Source: M3007 sp964550795
GTDB taxonomy: Bacteria > Bacteroidota > Bacteroidia > Chitinophagales > Saprospiraceae
NCBI GenBank assembly: GCA_964550795.1
Contig: CAZKBH010000019.1
Coordinates: 1 to 64,000, forward strand
Length of the DNA: 64,000 nt
Direction of reading: 5' to 3'
Shown here: piece after piece, positions 32,634-41,330 of the stretch
How positions within the stretch are numbered: the first letter of the stretch is position 1
Layout of the letters: every line of letters starts with the position of its first letter
Notes under the pieces: model-generated
Told to the model about the DNA's origin: nothing
The model's database searches: none
The model's input: the letters and a program-made list of their open reading frames with translations, nothing else
Translations under genes and position numbers: made by a program

Positions 32634-33905
32634 TCACCCATCCGCTCTCATCCCCACACCCTCAATCAAAACTTGAGGCACAAACTGCTTGTAAATCCCA
32701 GCTTCCATTTTCTCTCGGACGGCGGAGAATGCATCGAGGGTAATTTGAATGTCCTCCTCGGTGTGTAGAGCCGTTGGGATCAGTCGCAGAATAATCATGC
32801 CTTTAGGGATCACCGGATATACCACGATTGAACAAAAAACACCGTAGTTGTCGCGCATGTCTTTTACCAAAGCCATAGCTTCTTCTACTTCGCCTTGCAT
32901 ATACACGGGGGTCACGCAGGTATTCGTGTCGCCGATGTTAAAGCCGCGCTCCGTGAGGCCGCCTTGTAGCAGGCGCACGTTGTACCAGAGTTTTTCGCGA
33001 AGTTCCGGTTGGTCGCGGAGCAGCTCAAAACGTTTCAAGAGCCCTTCCACGAGTGGCATGGGCAGAGATTTGGCGAAAATTTGGCTGCGCATGTTGTACT
33101 TCAGAAACTGGATAATTTCAGGCTGCGCAGCGATAAAGCCACCAATCAGTGCCATACTTTTAGCAAAAGTGCTGAAATAAATATCCACATCTTCGGTCAC
33201 GTTTTGCTCCTCGGCAGCGCCTGCTCCTGTTTTGCCGAGCATTCCAAAACCGTGGGCATCGTCAATGAAAAGCCGGAAACCGTATTTTTCCTTGAGGGTG
33301 CAGATTTCGCGGAGTTTGCCCTGATCGCCACGCATACCGAATACGCCTTCTGTGATGACGAGGATGCCGCCTTCACTTTCTTCGGTGAGGCGTTTGGCGC
33401 GGACGAGGCATTTTTCCAGACTTCCCACGTCGTTGTGGGTGAAGGCAAAACGTTTGCCCATGTGCATCCGCACGGCATCCACGATGCAGGCGTGACTTTC
33501 AGCGTCGTACACCACCACATCGTGGCGGGTGAGCAGCGCATCAATGGCAGACATTACGCCCTGATAGCCGTAATTGACCAACAAACCGGCGGGTTTGCCG
33601 ACATGGTTGGCAAGTTGCGTTTCAAGTTTGTGGTGCAATTGGGTGTCGCCGCTCATCATCCGGGCGCCCATTGGATAGGCTAGTCCCCAGCGGGCAGCAG
33701 CTTCGGCGTCTGTTTTGCGGACTTCGGGGTGATTGGCCAGGCCGAGATAGTTGTTGATACTCCAACAGACAACCTCTTTGCCCTTAAAAGTCATACGATT
33801 GCCAAGTTCGCCTTCTAATTGAGGGAACATGTAATAGCCCTCTGCCACGTCGGCATATTTGCCCAAGGGGCCAGCTTGTTTGAAAATGCGATCAAATAAA
33901 TCCAC
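32634..33905 (-). CDS. Alpha-oxoamine synthase, likely serine palmitoyltransferase
   Basis: 423 aa. PLP fold-type I enzyme of the KBL/AONS/SPT family: NNYLGLANHPEV, NYGYQGVMSAIDALL, DAESHACIVDAVRMH, FIDDAHGFGMLGKTGAG and the Schiff-base lysine in YFSTFAKSMALIGGF. Family reactions condense an amino acid with an acyl-CoA. The YYMFPQLEG opening and FAKSMALIGGF motif resemble the Bacteroidota serine palmitoyltransferases that start sphingolipid synthesis, rather than KBL or BioF. No bio or tdh genes flank it. SPT assignment is inference from motif recall. Confidence 0.72.
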   Translation of the reverse strand: MDLFDRIFKQAGPLGKYADVAEGYYMFPQLEGELGNRMTFKGKEVVCWSINNYLGLANHPEVRKTDAEAAARWGLAYPMGARMMSGDTQLHHKLETQLANHVGKPAGLLVNYGYQGVMSAIDALLTRHDVVVYDAESHACIVDAVRMHMGKRFAFTHNDVGSLEKCLVRAKRLTEESEGGILVITEGVFGMRGDQGKLREICTLKEKYGFRLFIDDAHGFGMLGKTGAGAAEEQNVTEDVDIYFSTFAKSMALIGGFIAAQPEIIQFLKYNMRSQIFAKSLPMPLVEGLLKRFELLRDQPELREKLWYNVRLLQGGLTERGFNIGDTNTCVTPVYMQGEVEEAMALVKDMRDNYGVFCSIVVYPVIPKGMIILRLIPTALHTEEDIQITLDAFSAVREKMEAGIYKQFVPQVLIEGVGMRADG

Positions 33906-34031
33906 GGTGTGTAATTGAATGATTAATTGTAAATGATGAATGATGAATCTTTATAAACCGAAGAGGTTTTTTTTAATCCTCAACATGGTAATATAAAGCT
34001 CGTCGGGAGCGTCTGCATTCTGGGGTTACAA

Positions 34032-35027
34032 TCAGACGATTTCTGTTTCCTCCTCCAAAAAGCCCTGCTGAATCATCCATTTGTCGCTGAAAAATTTAGT
34101 CACGTACTTCGAGCCGTGGTCGGAGAAAAGCAATACCACGACATCGTCTTCGGTCAATTCATTTTGTATTTGCTCGAGTGCTTGTAGGGCCGCGCCGCTG
34201 GAGTAACCCACCATCATACCTTCCATACGGGCTAGTTCGCGCGCACGAAGGGCACTGTCTTTGTCCGTAACTTTAACAAACCGGTCAATGAGTTCAAAAT
34301 CCATATTTCCCGGAATGATGTTTTTTCCGGTGCCTTCGATGCTGTAGGGGTAACTTTCCTTCTCATCGTACACGCCCGTTTGATGATATTTTTGCAGAAC
34401 CGATCCGTAGGCGTCCACTCCGATAATTTTCAACTCGGAGTTCTGCTCGCGGAGGTAGCGGCCGGTGCCACAAATGGTGCCTCCGGTGCTGGTGCTACCA
34501 ATGAGGTGCGTGATGCGGCCGCCTGTTTGTTCCCAAATTTCCGGGCCGGTGCTCAGGTAATGCGCTTCTCCGTTTTCCGGGTTGAAGTTCTGATTGATGT
34601 AATACGCGCCAGGTATTTCTTTGGCCAGTTGTTCAGCGCGGCGGTAATACGACTCCGGGTCGGTCGGCTTTGCTTCCTGCGGGCAGAGGTGAACCTCAGC
34701 ACCCATGGCTTTAAGGTTGTTCATTTTGTCCTCACTGATCTTGCTGGTTACGGTGAGCACACATTTGTATCCTTTAATGGCGGCCACCATGGCGAGGCTA
34801 AATCCGGTGTTTCCACTGGTTGCATCTACCACCGTACCTCCGGGTTTCAGTTTACCCAAACGTTCCGCACGTTCAATCATGTGGAGGGCGATTCTGTCTT
34901 TGGCGCTCAGACCTGGGTTGAATGCTTCAATTTTGGCATACACCGTAGCTGGAATATGTAGTACGATGTTGTTCAGACGGATGAGCGGGGTCTTGCCAAT
35001 TGTCTCAAGGATGTTATTAAAAACCAT
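34032..35027 (-). CDS. Cysteine synthase / cystathionine beta-synthase-like PLP enzyme
   Basis: 331 aa. PLP fold-type II beta-family: Schiff-base Lys43 in LSAKDRIAL, phosphate/substrate loop SGNTG at 71-75, GSTSTGGTICGTGRYL, and a GYSSGAALQAL block. Length fits O-acetylserine sulfhydrylase or a CBS catalytic domain without the regulatory CBS pair. The 'EGTGKNIIPGNMDFELIDRF' stretch is typical of the CBS-like side of the family, so the product could be cysteine or cystathionine. Monocistronic, minus strand. Confidence 0.85.
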   Translation of the reverse strand: MVFNNILETIGKTPLIRLNNIVLHIPATVYAKIEAFNPGLSAKDRIALHMIERAERLGKLKPGGTVVDATSGNTGFSLAMVAAIKGYKCVLTVTSKISEDKMNNLKAMGAEVHLCPQEAKPTDPESYYRRAEQLAKEIPGAYYINQNFNPENGEAHYLSTGPEIWEQTGGRITHLIGSTSTGGTICGTGRYLREQNSELKIIGVDAYGSVLQKYHQTGVYDEKESYPYSIEGTGKNIIPGNMDFELIDRFVKVTDKDSALRARELARMEGMMVGYSSGAALQALEQIQNELTEDDVVVLLFSDHGSKYVTKFFSDKWMIQQGFLEEETEIV

Positions 35028-35155
35028 GCGCCAAAGACTCTATTTAATGAATAAAAGATGGGTGAAATCAGCTGCAAAAGTAAGGAGAATCCGACTTTGA
35101 ACGGCAGTTCTTTTTGCGAATGTAAAATTAACAAAAAATTACTTGGCATTAGTGT

Positions 35156-35183
35156 TGGTTTTCTTGCTCGATATATATCTTCG
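35156..35183 (+). promoter_or_regulatory. Promoter-like TTG-N17-TATCTTCG ahead of a tiny ORF
   Basis: A TTG (35156-35158) and the -7 variant TATCTTCG (35176-35183) are spaced 17 nt apart. The unit downstream consists of a leader, a 31-codon ORF and a perfect terminator. Confidence 0.4.
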
Positions 35184-35254
35184 CCGTCACTTTTCAAAAC
35201 ATTAGTTTGTTTTTGTGAAGGTTCACTTAATCGTTTCACTCTAATCTACACACT

Positions 35255-35350
35255 ATGCTTGTACTTTTTACTGCCATTGCCGCCATTGCCTTCGTGAGAT
35301 TCCTCCCAATGTTGGCTTCTTATTGTTCCGTTTTTGCCAGTAGGCGCTGA
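35255..35350 (+). CDS. Putative 31-aa hydrophobic peptide
   Basis: ATG at 35255 to TGA at 35348-35350. It would encode MLVLFTAIAAIAFVRFLPML followed by ASYCSVFASRR, a single hydrophobic helix with a basic end. The support is positional: it sits alone between a promoter-like box (35176-35183) and a perfect terminator (35395-35435) in a 500-bp gap. No homologue is recognised, and it could be a leader peptide or a non-coding RNA. Confidence 0.35.
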   Translation: MLVLFTAIAAIAFVRFLPMLASYCSVFASRR

Positions 35351-35394
35351 AACGGAAAGTGTTCGCACTCAATAAGATTACTTCAAAAAATTAG

Positions 35395-35435
35395 ATAGGC
35401 TGACCAATTTCACTTGGTCAGCCTATTTTATTTTG
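35395..35435 (+). terminator. Rho-independent terminator
   Basis: A perfect 13-bp stem (ATAGGCTGACCAA at 35395-35407 with 35414-35426) is followed by TTTATTTTG. It closes a transcription unit with no sizeable gene. Confidence 0.88.
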
Positions 35436-35547
35436 AAATTTGCGCCTTCAATCAAGGCTTGAAATAATATCCACCGCCCAAAGGGCTGTTTTAGGCCCCA
35501 AAAATGTCATTTCAGCCGTTACGAGTGTCAAAATATCCATTATACCC

Positions 35548-36528
35548 ATGCGCACACTTCCTCAAGTGCTTGACGAGATCACTGCTTTTGCCCAAAACAA
35601 CCCCTTTCCCGGTTCTCCCGCCGAGCTGTACGAGCCTTGCGCCTACATCATGACTCTGGGAGGAAAACGCCTACGCCCCGCGCTGGTGCTACTTGGTCAC
35701 GAACTTTTTCAGGATAATGTGGAAAATGCGCTGACCGCAGCCTGGGCGGTCGAACTTTTCCACAATTTTTCGCTGATGCACGATGATATCATGGATGCCG
35801 CGCCGCTACGTCGTGGTCAACCAACCGTGCACCACAAGTGGAACACCACGACGGCCATTCTCAGTGGCGACGTGATGCTGATCTTTGCCTATCGTTTTAT
35901 AGCGCAAAGCGGCGATGCCGAAACCTGTCTGCGATTGATCGAAATTTTTAACCGCGTGGCTACGGAGGTTTGCGAAGGGCAACAAATGGACGTGAATTTT
36001 GAAACCCGCGCAGAGGTCAGCATCCCGGAATATTTGCGGATGATTGAACTAAAAACGGCTGTGCTGCTGGGTGGTGCGCTGGAAATGGGCGCTACTTGTG
36101 CAAAAGCTTCGTCCGAGGACGCTAAGCACTTGTATGAATTTGGCCGTTTGGCAGGCATTGCGTTCCAAATCCAGGATGATCTGCTCGATACCTACGGGGA
36201 TCCGACCAAATTCGGCAAACAAGTGGGCGGGGATATTTTGCAAAACAAAAAGACCTTGCTCGTGCTCAAAACCCTGGAGACGGCCCCCGAATCAGATGTT
36301 CGCGCGCTTCAAACCTGGATGCAGGCCAGCGCCTCCGAAAACCCGGACGAAAAAGTGGCCGCAGTGCGGGCTATTTTCGATCGAAATAATATCCCTTCGT
36401 TGGTGGCGGCAGAAAAAAAACGCATCCAAATGGAGGCTTTCCAGCATTTGGATGCGGTAAAAGTGTCTGCCGAACGGAAGGAAATTCTGCGTAAAACCGT
36501 GGCGGATTTGTTGGAGCGGGATAGTTGA
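35548..36528 (+). CDS. Polyprenyl diphosphate synthase, short-chain type (FPP/GGPP synthase-like)
   Basis: 326 aa from the ATG at 35548; the longer upstream frame runs through the spacer and is rejected. First Asp-rich motif HDDIMDAAPLRRG (Asp79/80/83), GGKRLRPAL at 38-46, second motif QDDLLDTYGDPTKFGKQVGGDI and a C-terminal basic region. Fits the farnesyl/geranylgeranyl synthase branch, supplying allylic primers to the long-chain enzyme such as that at 12697. Flanked on both sides by tiny ORF/terminator units. Confidence 0.88.
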   Translation: MRTLPQVLDEITAFAQNNPFPGSPAELYEPCAYIMTLGGKRLRPALVLLGHELFQDNVENALTAAWAVELFHNFSLMHDDIMDAAPLRRGQPTVHHKWNTTTAILSGDVMLIFAYRFIAQSGDAETCLRLIEIFNRVATEVCEGQQMDVNFETRAEVSIPEYLRMIELKTAVLLGGALEMGATCAKASSEDAKHLYEFGRLAGIAFQIQDDLLDTYGDPTKFGKQVGGDILQNKKTLLVLKTLETAPESDVRALQTWMQASASENPDEKVAAVRAIFDRNNIPSLVAAEKKRIQMEAFQHLDAVKVSAERKEILRKTVADLLERDS

Positions 36529-36753
36529 AAATAAGAGCCAGCGCAAAGGAATTTTGGTGCTTAATCATAGTATAATTCCTTTTTTTGAAAAAAAATTTGG
36601 CCTAAATAATTGAATATCAAGCATTTGCATTTTTTTTATTTTTTATTTCAAAACACTGGCAGCGTCGGGCAACGCAGGGACGTTTTCAAAGCGTCTTTTT
36701 GGATACTCCAAACCAACCATTATTTTTTAATCACTAAACCGACAACTTTAGCC

Positions 36754-36843
36754 ATGACAGCCACTTTCACTTACACCCTCGTACTTGCAGCGATCTACGC
36801 TGGCCGCAAAATTTACGCATTAAGGCCCCACATCACAGCCTAA
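36754..36843 (+). CDS. Putative 29-aa peptide
   Basis: ATG at 36754 to TAA at 36841-36843, encoding MTATFTYTLVLAAIYAGRKI then YALRPHITA. It is directly followed by a strong terminator (36869-36900). A similar string (AAYIGRKIRTLQ) can be read near 59230 upstream of the last gene. No known family; coding status uncertain. Confidence 0.35.
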   Translation: MTATFTYTLVLAAIYAGRKIYALRPHITA

Positions 36844-36868
36844 CCAAGTACCCTCACCACGCACAAAA

Positions 36869-36907
36869 ACGCCCCGCCGAGTCTGAACTCGGCGGGGCGT
36901 TGTGTTT
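36869..36907 (+). terminator. Rho-independent terminator after the 29-aa ORF
   Basis: A perfect 14-bp GC-rich stem (36869-36882 with 36887-36900, loop CTGA) is followed by TGTGTTTG. Confidence 0.8.
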
Positions 36908-36915
36908 GTGCTGAT

Positions 36916-36993
36916 AAAGCCGCATCGCGGCGACATTATAGTAGCCCAAAGGGCGGGAAGAGGATAAAAACCGCGTAGCGGTGACATTATTAC
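36916..36993 (+). repeat. Two tandem CCGC-hairpin repeats
   Basis: The unit AAAGCCGCATCGCGGCGACA (36916-) recurs as AAACCGCGTAGCGGTGACA (36967-), each followed by TTAT. Each unit contains a small CCGC/GCGG stem. REP-like intergenic sequence with no ORF. Confidence 0.5.
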
Positions 36994-37072
36994 AATGTTA
37001 AAAGAAGCGACTACTATGGCTTTATTTCACACAAGTTTCCCATTTATCGCAATAAATTTTTAGCTAAACCAC

Positions 37073-37080
37073 TATCTTCG
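37073..37080 (+). promoter_or_regulatory. Variant -7 box (TATCTTCG)
   Basis: The same TAnnTTCG variant as at 35176, ~120 nt upstream of the BNR/T9SS gene start at 37200. No clear -33 element. Confidence 0.35.
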
Positions 37081-37145
37081 CAGCCTCGACTACCGCCAAC
37101 GTCAACAACGCGTGGTTTTTGAGCACAAGCGCATTTTAGTCAGCT

Positions 37146-37197
37146 CAAAATCAGGCATTTGTGTCAATCAAATCAAATAGATCACCTGAATTGTAGG
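37146..37197 (+). repeat. Dispersed boundary repeat, copy D
   Basis: AAAATCAGGCATTTGTGTCA followed by ATCAAATCAAATAGATCACC, the same family as 2946, 24979 and 29347. It ends 3 nt before the start codon at 37200. Confidence 0.6.
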
Positions 37198-37199
37198 AT

Positions 37200-39821
37200 A
37201 TGTTCCAAAGACAAGCACGTCAGCCTTTTCCTGCCCGCAATCTGATTATCCTCGGTGCCGTGGTGCTTGGCTTTTTGTATATATTATTCAAAAATGTACA
37301 GCCCGACACGCTACCGGCTGAAAATATGGAAACCGAGCAGCCAAAACCTGCCGACAGCAGCACGCTCCGTCCCGCAGAATGGTTCTTTGCGCTTCGCGAA
37401 TGGCCCGATTTCAGAACCGATATCCGGAGCTACACCGATGCCCTCGAATCTGCGCGCAAAACAAATCTGGCCGCTCGCCCGCGCGACGGCTTCAAAGGTT
37501 TTTCTGCGCCTTGGAAGTTGGAAGGCCCGGCCAATATCGGTGCGCGCATCAATACCATTGCGGTGCACCCCAACGATCCTAACATCATATACCTCGGCTA
37601 CTCCCACGGAGGCGTTTGGAAAACGGAGGACGGCGGCCAAAACTGGCGGCCTGTTTTTGACAACCAAAGTTTTCTCTCCATCGGCCATATTACCTTCGAC
37701 CCGCTGCAACCCAACGTGGTGTACGTCGGCACGGGCGACCCCAACATAAGTGGCTACCCTTTTATTGGCGATGGCGTTTGGCGAAGCGCGGATGGTGGCG
37801 AAACCTGGGAGCATTTAGGGCTTGTAGATCAGCGAATTGTATCAAAAATTCTCGTACATCCGACGATTCCCGGACAGATTGTAGTAGCCACCATGGGGCT
37901 GCCTTTTGAAAGAAACAACGACCGCGGATTGTATAAATCCACAAATTCAGGCTCTAACTGGCAGCAAAAACTATTCATCTCCGACGAAGCCGGTATCATA
38001 GACCTCGTGAGGTCGCCCACCGACCCCAATACGCTTTACGCTGCCGCTTGGGATCGAATTCGCAGCAATCAGGAGAGTGTCATAACTGGACAAAATGCCC
38101 GAATTTGGAAGTCAACAGATGGGGGTGAGAGCTGGATGCAATTGGGAGGAGGATTACCGATGGGAAATTGGAGCAGGATTGGGCTGGTCATTGATCCCAG
38201 TAATCCGGACCACCTTTTTGCATCTTATGTAAACACCAGCCTCTCGTTTGCCGGGCTTTTTGAAACTTTTGATGGCGGGGTTAGTTGGAACGAAAACAAC
38301 TGTGAAGGCTTGGATTATGGCTTTCAGGCCGGTTTTGCCTGGTATTTTGGCAAAATCCGGATTAATCCATTTAATCCATTGGATATTTGGTTGCTGGGGG
38401 TACAAAGTTGGCGCTCGCAGGATGGTGGCGAGACCTGGCAATTAGGGGCCGGTTTTAGCCAAAATGTACATGCAGACCACCACGATCTGGTGGCCCTTGG
38501 CCCACAATCCTTTTTATTGGCCACTGATGGCGGCCTATATCGGTCGTTGGATAACGCGGTGACCTGGCAAAAAGCGGAAAATATCCCTACCACCCAATTC
38601 TATCGCGTTGCCCACAACCCGCACCAACCCGCGTTTTATTATGGCGGTGCGCAGGACAATGGCACCAGCCTCGGCAACGCTGCAAATCTGGAAAATTGGC
38701 TGCCGGTATTTGGCGGAGACGGGTTTCAGGCGGTTTTTCATCCGACCAACCCCAATATTTTTTACTACGAGGTACAAAACGGGTTTATTTACGGAACCAC
38801 CGATGGTGCAAATTTTGACCTCGCCCTTGAAGGCATTGACGAAAATGATCGCCGCCACTGGGACATGCAGTACCTCATCAGCCAACACGACGCGAACCTG
38901 ATGTACACCGGAACGCAACGGGTTTATCGTGGCGTTGGCCACCTGCCGTTTTGGTCACCGATTAGTCCAGATTTGACCGATGGCAATATTTTTGGGGCCA
39001 GGTTTCATACCATCAGCACCCTGCACGAAAGCCCTTTTGATCCCGATTTGCTTTATGTAGGCACCACGGATGCCAATGTCTGGCGCGGCAATCCGGCCAA
39101 TCAATCCTGGACCAATATTTCGGCGGGCCTTCCAGACCGTTATGTTTCTGCAGTAAGGGCTTCGGCTGCTGAACCTGACCGGGTGTTTGTGAGCCAAACC
39201 GGCTATAAAAACAACGACGATGCGGCCAGAATCCATCGCTCAGACAATCGCGGCGATGATTGGACACCCATTGTGGGCGATCTCCCCAATTTTGCAGTGA
39301 ATGATTTAATGATTCTGCCAGGGCACCAGGATTCGGTCATTTTTGCAGCTACCGACGGCGGGGTGTACGGTACCACCAACGGTGGCCAGCATTGGGAGCG
39401 ACTTGGATCCGGGCTGCCCATCGTGCCTGTGTACAGCCTGGGCATCAACGCTGCGCAGCAGATGCTCATTGCGGGTACCTACGCCCGAAGCATCCATACT
39501 TTCCCCTTGGATTCCTTGAAACTAGGCGAAAACTCCAGCACGTTCACCCCCGATGGATATGCTTTGCCAAGCATTGGAATTTATCCCAATCCAGCGTCGT
39601 TCACCACGGTTTTAAGTGTGGGGAATCTAAAATCCGGACAGTCGGCTGAGGTCACCATCGTGGATCTATCGGGCAAAACCTTGCTTAAAAAGCAGTTTAA
39701 AGGTTTTGGTAAACACGAGGAAACGATTGATTTACAAGATGTTCCCGCTGGCATTTACATCGCGTATGCCAGAACGGGCAACAAAGTTTGGAAGGCGCAG
39801 AAATTCGTCGTTACGCACTAA
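37200..39821 (+). CDS. BNR/VPS10-type propeller protein with T9SS sorting domain
   Basis: 873 aa. The N-terminus has a hydrophobic segment (LIILGAVVLGFLYILF) that looks like a signal anchor or uncleaved signal. Residues ~100-770 are BNR repeats with DGG.(N/T)W motifs (VWKTEDGGQNWRPVF, VWRSADGGETWEHLG), predicting tandem beta-propellers. The last ~80 residues are a type A T9SS domain (IGIYPNPASFTTVL ... DVPAGIYIAYARTG). Paralogous in design to 5989-9141. Secreted or cell-surface; no glycosidase catalytic residues were identified. Confidence 0.85.
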   Translation: MFQRQARQPFPARNLIILGAVVLGFLYILFKNVQPDTLPAENMETEQPKPADSSTLRPAEWFFALREWPDFRTDIRSYTDALESARKTNLAARPRDGFKGFSAPWKLEGPANIGARINTIAVHPNDPNIIYLGYSHGGVWKTEDGGQNWRPVFDNQSFLSIGHITFDPLQPNVVYVGTGDPNISGYPFIGDGVWRSADGGETWEHLGLVDQRIVSKILVHPTIPGQIVVATMGLPFERNNDRGLYKSTNSGSNWQQKLFISDEAGIIDLVRSPTDPNTLYAAAWDRIRSNQESVITGQNARIWKSTDGGESWMQLGGGLPMGNWSRIGLVIDPSNPDHLFASYVNTSLSFAGLFETFDGGVSWNENNCEGLDYGFQAGFAWYFGKIRINPFNPLDIWLLGVQSWRSQDGGETWQLGAGFSQNVHADHHDLVALGPQSFLLATDGGLYRSLDNAVTWQKAENIPTTQFYRVAHNPHQPAFYYGGAQDNGTSLGNAANLENWLPVFGGDGFQAVFHPTNPNIFYYEVQNGFIYGTTDGANFDLALEGIDENDRRHWDMQYLISQHDANLMYTGTQRVYRGVGHLPFWSPISPDLTDGNIFGARFHTISTLHESPFDPDLLYVGTTDANVWRGNPANQSWTNISAGLPDRYVSAVRASAAEPDRVFVSQTGYKNNDDAARIHRSDNRGDDWTPIVGDLPNFAVNDLMILPGHQDSVIFAATDGGVYGTTNGGQHWERLGSGLPIVPVYSLGINAAQQMLIAGTYARSIHTFPLDSLKLGENSSTFTPDGYALPSIGIYPNPASFTTVLSVGNLKSGQSAEVTIVDLSGKTLLKKQFKGFGKHEETIDLQDVPAGIYIAYARTGNKVWKAQKFVVTH

Positions 39822-39835
39822 GTGCCCAGACGGCG

Positions 39836-40786
39836 TCACAACATCTTTCGCCGCTGCATGATCCAATACAGCCCGCCTGTAACGACTCCTGCTACCACAA
39901 CCGTCAGATAGAATGCCAATGGGTGCTCCGGTATTCCGTTGGGAATGTTCATGCCCAAAAACGAGGAAATAAGCGTTGGTACCATAAGCACCACGGTGAT
40001 GATGGTGAGGCGGTGAATTACCTGGTTCAGGTTGTTGGAGATTATGCTGGAATAGGCATCCATGGTGCCGTTCAAGATATTGGTATAGACGTTGGCCATG
40101 GAAAGGGCCTGCGAATTATCAATGATAATGTCCTCAAAAAGATCGGTCAGGTCTTCATCGCCATTGATGTGCAAAAAATCGGTGCGTTTCATTTTCATCT
40201 TGAGCAACTCATTGGCACTCAATGAATTGACAAAATACACCAGGCTTTTTTCGATGGATAGCAGTTGGCGCAGTTCGGCATTTCGGCTGCTGTTCATCAG
40301 CTCTTTTTCAATCCGGTTGCGCCGAAGGTTCAGGGTTTTCAGACAGGAAAGAAAGTGAAATACATTTTGCTCCAGCAATTGGAGTACGAAACGTTTTTCG
40401 TCGGCGGGATTAAAATCGCGGACGTTGTTTTCCAGAAATTTTTCGAGTACAGGGGTTTCGAACGCGGAGATGGTGACCACGTGTTCGATGGTGAGCAGCA
40501 CCCCAATTGGAACGGTGATAAAATAGGCTTCGTTTTCGGCAGAAGCGTTTTTGTTTTTGACGGGTGTATTGATCAGGACGAAGCGGACATCCCCGTCGCG
40601 TTCGTAGCGCGCACGTTCGTCAAGATCCAGGGAATCTGTCAGGAAAGCGGGGTCAAAATCAAAGCGGCGTGCGAACTCATCGAGTTCATCAGGCGCGAAG
40701 GGTGGGGCCAGGTGTACCCAGCAGCCGGGATCTGGCTCGGTCAGTTCGACTAAGCGGCGTTTTTCTCGTGTATAGTATCGGGTCAC
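39836..40786 (-). CDS. corA: CorA-family magnesium/divalent cation transporter
   Basis: 316 aa from a GTG at 40786; no in-frame ATG lies between it and the upstream stop. N-terminal alpha/beta cytosolic domain, long helix (~130-240) and two C-terminal transmembrane helices, with the signature GMN in SSFLGMNIPNGIPEHP. The family forms pentameric channels for Mg2+, sometimes Co2+ or Zn2+. A good promoter lies upstream (40842-40849). Convergent with the BNR/T9SS gene, 14 bp apart. Confidence 0.9.
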   Translation of the reverse strand: MTRYYTREKRRLVELTEPDPGCWVHLAPPFAPDELDEFARRFDFDPAFLTDSLDLDERARYERDGDVRFVLINTPVKNKNASAENEAYFITVPIGVLLTIEHVVTISAFETPVLEKFLENNVRDFNPADEKRFVLQLLEQNVFHFLSCLKTLNLRRNRIEKELMNSSRNAELRQLLSIEKSLVYFVNSLSANELLKMKMKRTDFLHINGDEDLTDLFEDIIIDNSQALSMANVYTNILNGTMDAYSSIISNNLNQVIHRLTIITVVLMVPTLISSFLGMNIPNGIPEHPLAFYLTVVVAGVVTGGLYWIMQRRKML

Positions 40787-40841
40787 TGTCCATTTGCAAG
40801 TTTTCGTACGCTTCCGGGTTCGTCTTGTCTGAAATTCGGTG

Positions 40842-40849
40842 CAAACTTA
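40842..40849 (-). promoter_or_regulatory. -7 promoter box (TAAGTTTG) of corA
   Basis: On the minus strand TAAGTTTG is a perfect TAnnTTTG box 55 nt upstream of the GTG start. A TTG occurs about 24 nt further up. Confidence 0.55.
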
Positions 40850-40997
40850 CGCTGTGCATTTGAGGGCGCGGTGCAAAAACGGGCTTTAACACTCAAAATT
40901 TTTCCAAAGGGTAAAACAGCCCAAATAATCTTTCTATCATTGCGTCTGTTTTTATATCGTTTAATGACCAAATACTGACGCAAAACCGATTTTACGT

Positions 40998-41266
40998 TAG
41001 TTTTGGTGGAGCAAGCGCCCGTTCAGAGGCGAACACTATGCCGTAGGTACAGCCATCACACGAACCTTTCCTCCCATCGTTCGATATCCTGGCTTACCAG
41101 TGCTCCCATGTATTCCTGGCGCTGACCGCTTGCTAATTTTTTTGGCTGAGTTCTTTCTATGCGAAGGAGTATCTGACTTGTGTTGCTTGAAGATGTTATT
41201 AAACTAGGTACGTGGCATGCAGCGTTTTTGTAAATCTTTGAATCTGGCTTGCCAGATTTTGCTTTT
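40998..41266 (+). other. Gene-free stretch with promoter-like and terminator-like ends
   Basis: The 540-bp gap between corA and the adhesin gene has no convincing ORF. A TAGTTTTG box (40998-41005) and a palindrome AATCTGGC-TT-GCCAGATT (41241-41258) followed by TTGCTTTT could bound an untranslated transcript of ~250 nt. It may simply be a long leader of the adhesin gene. Confidence 0.3.
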
Positions 41267-41330
41267 CGCCTCTTTGAACCAATTTTCTTTGACCATAAAC
41301 AATTATCACGCAATCAAAACCTGTTAGTTT

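Noticed and set aside
41056..41313. An 85-aa minus-strand frame in the corA-adhesin gap
   Set aside because: No start signal, no family resemblance, biased low-complexity basic content.
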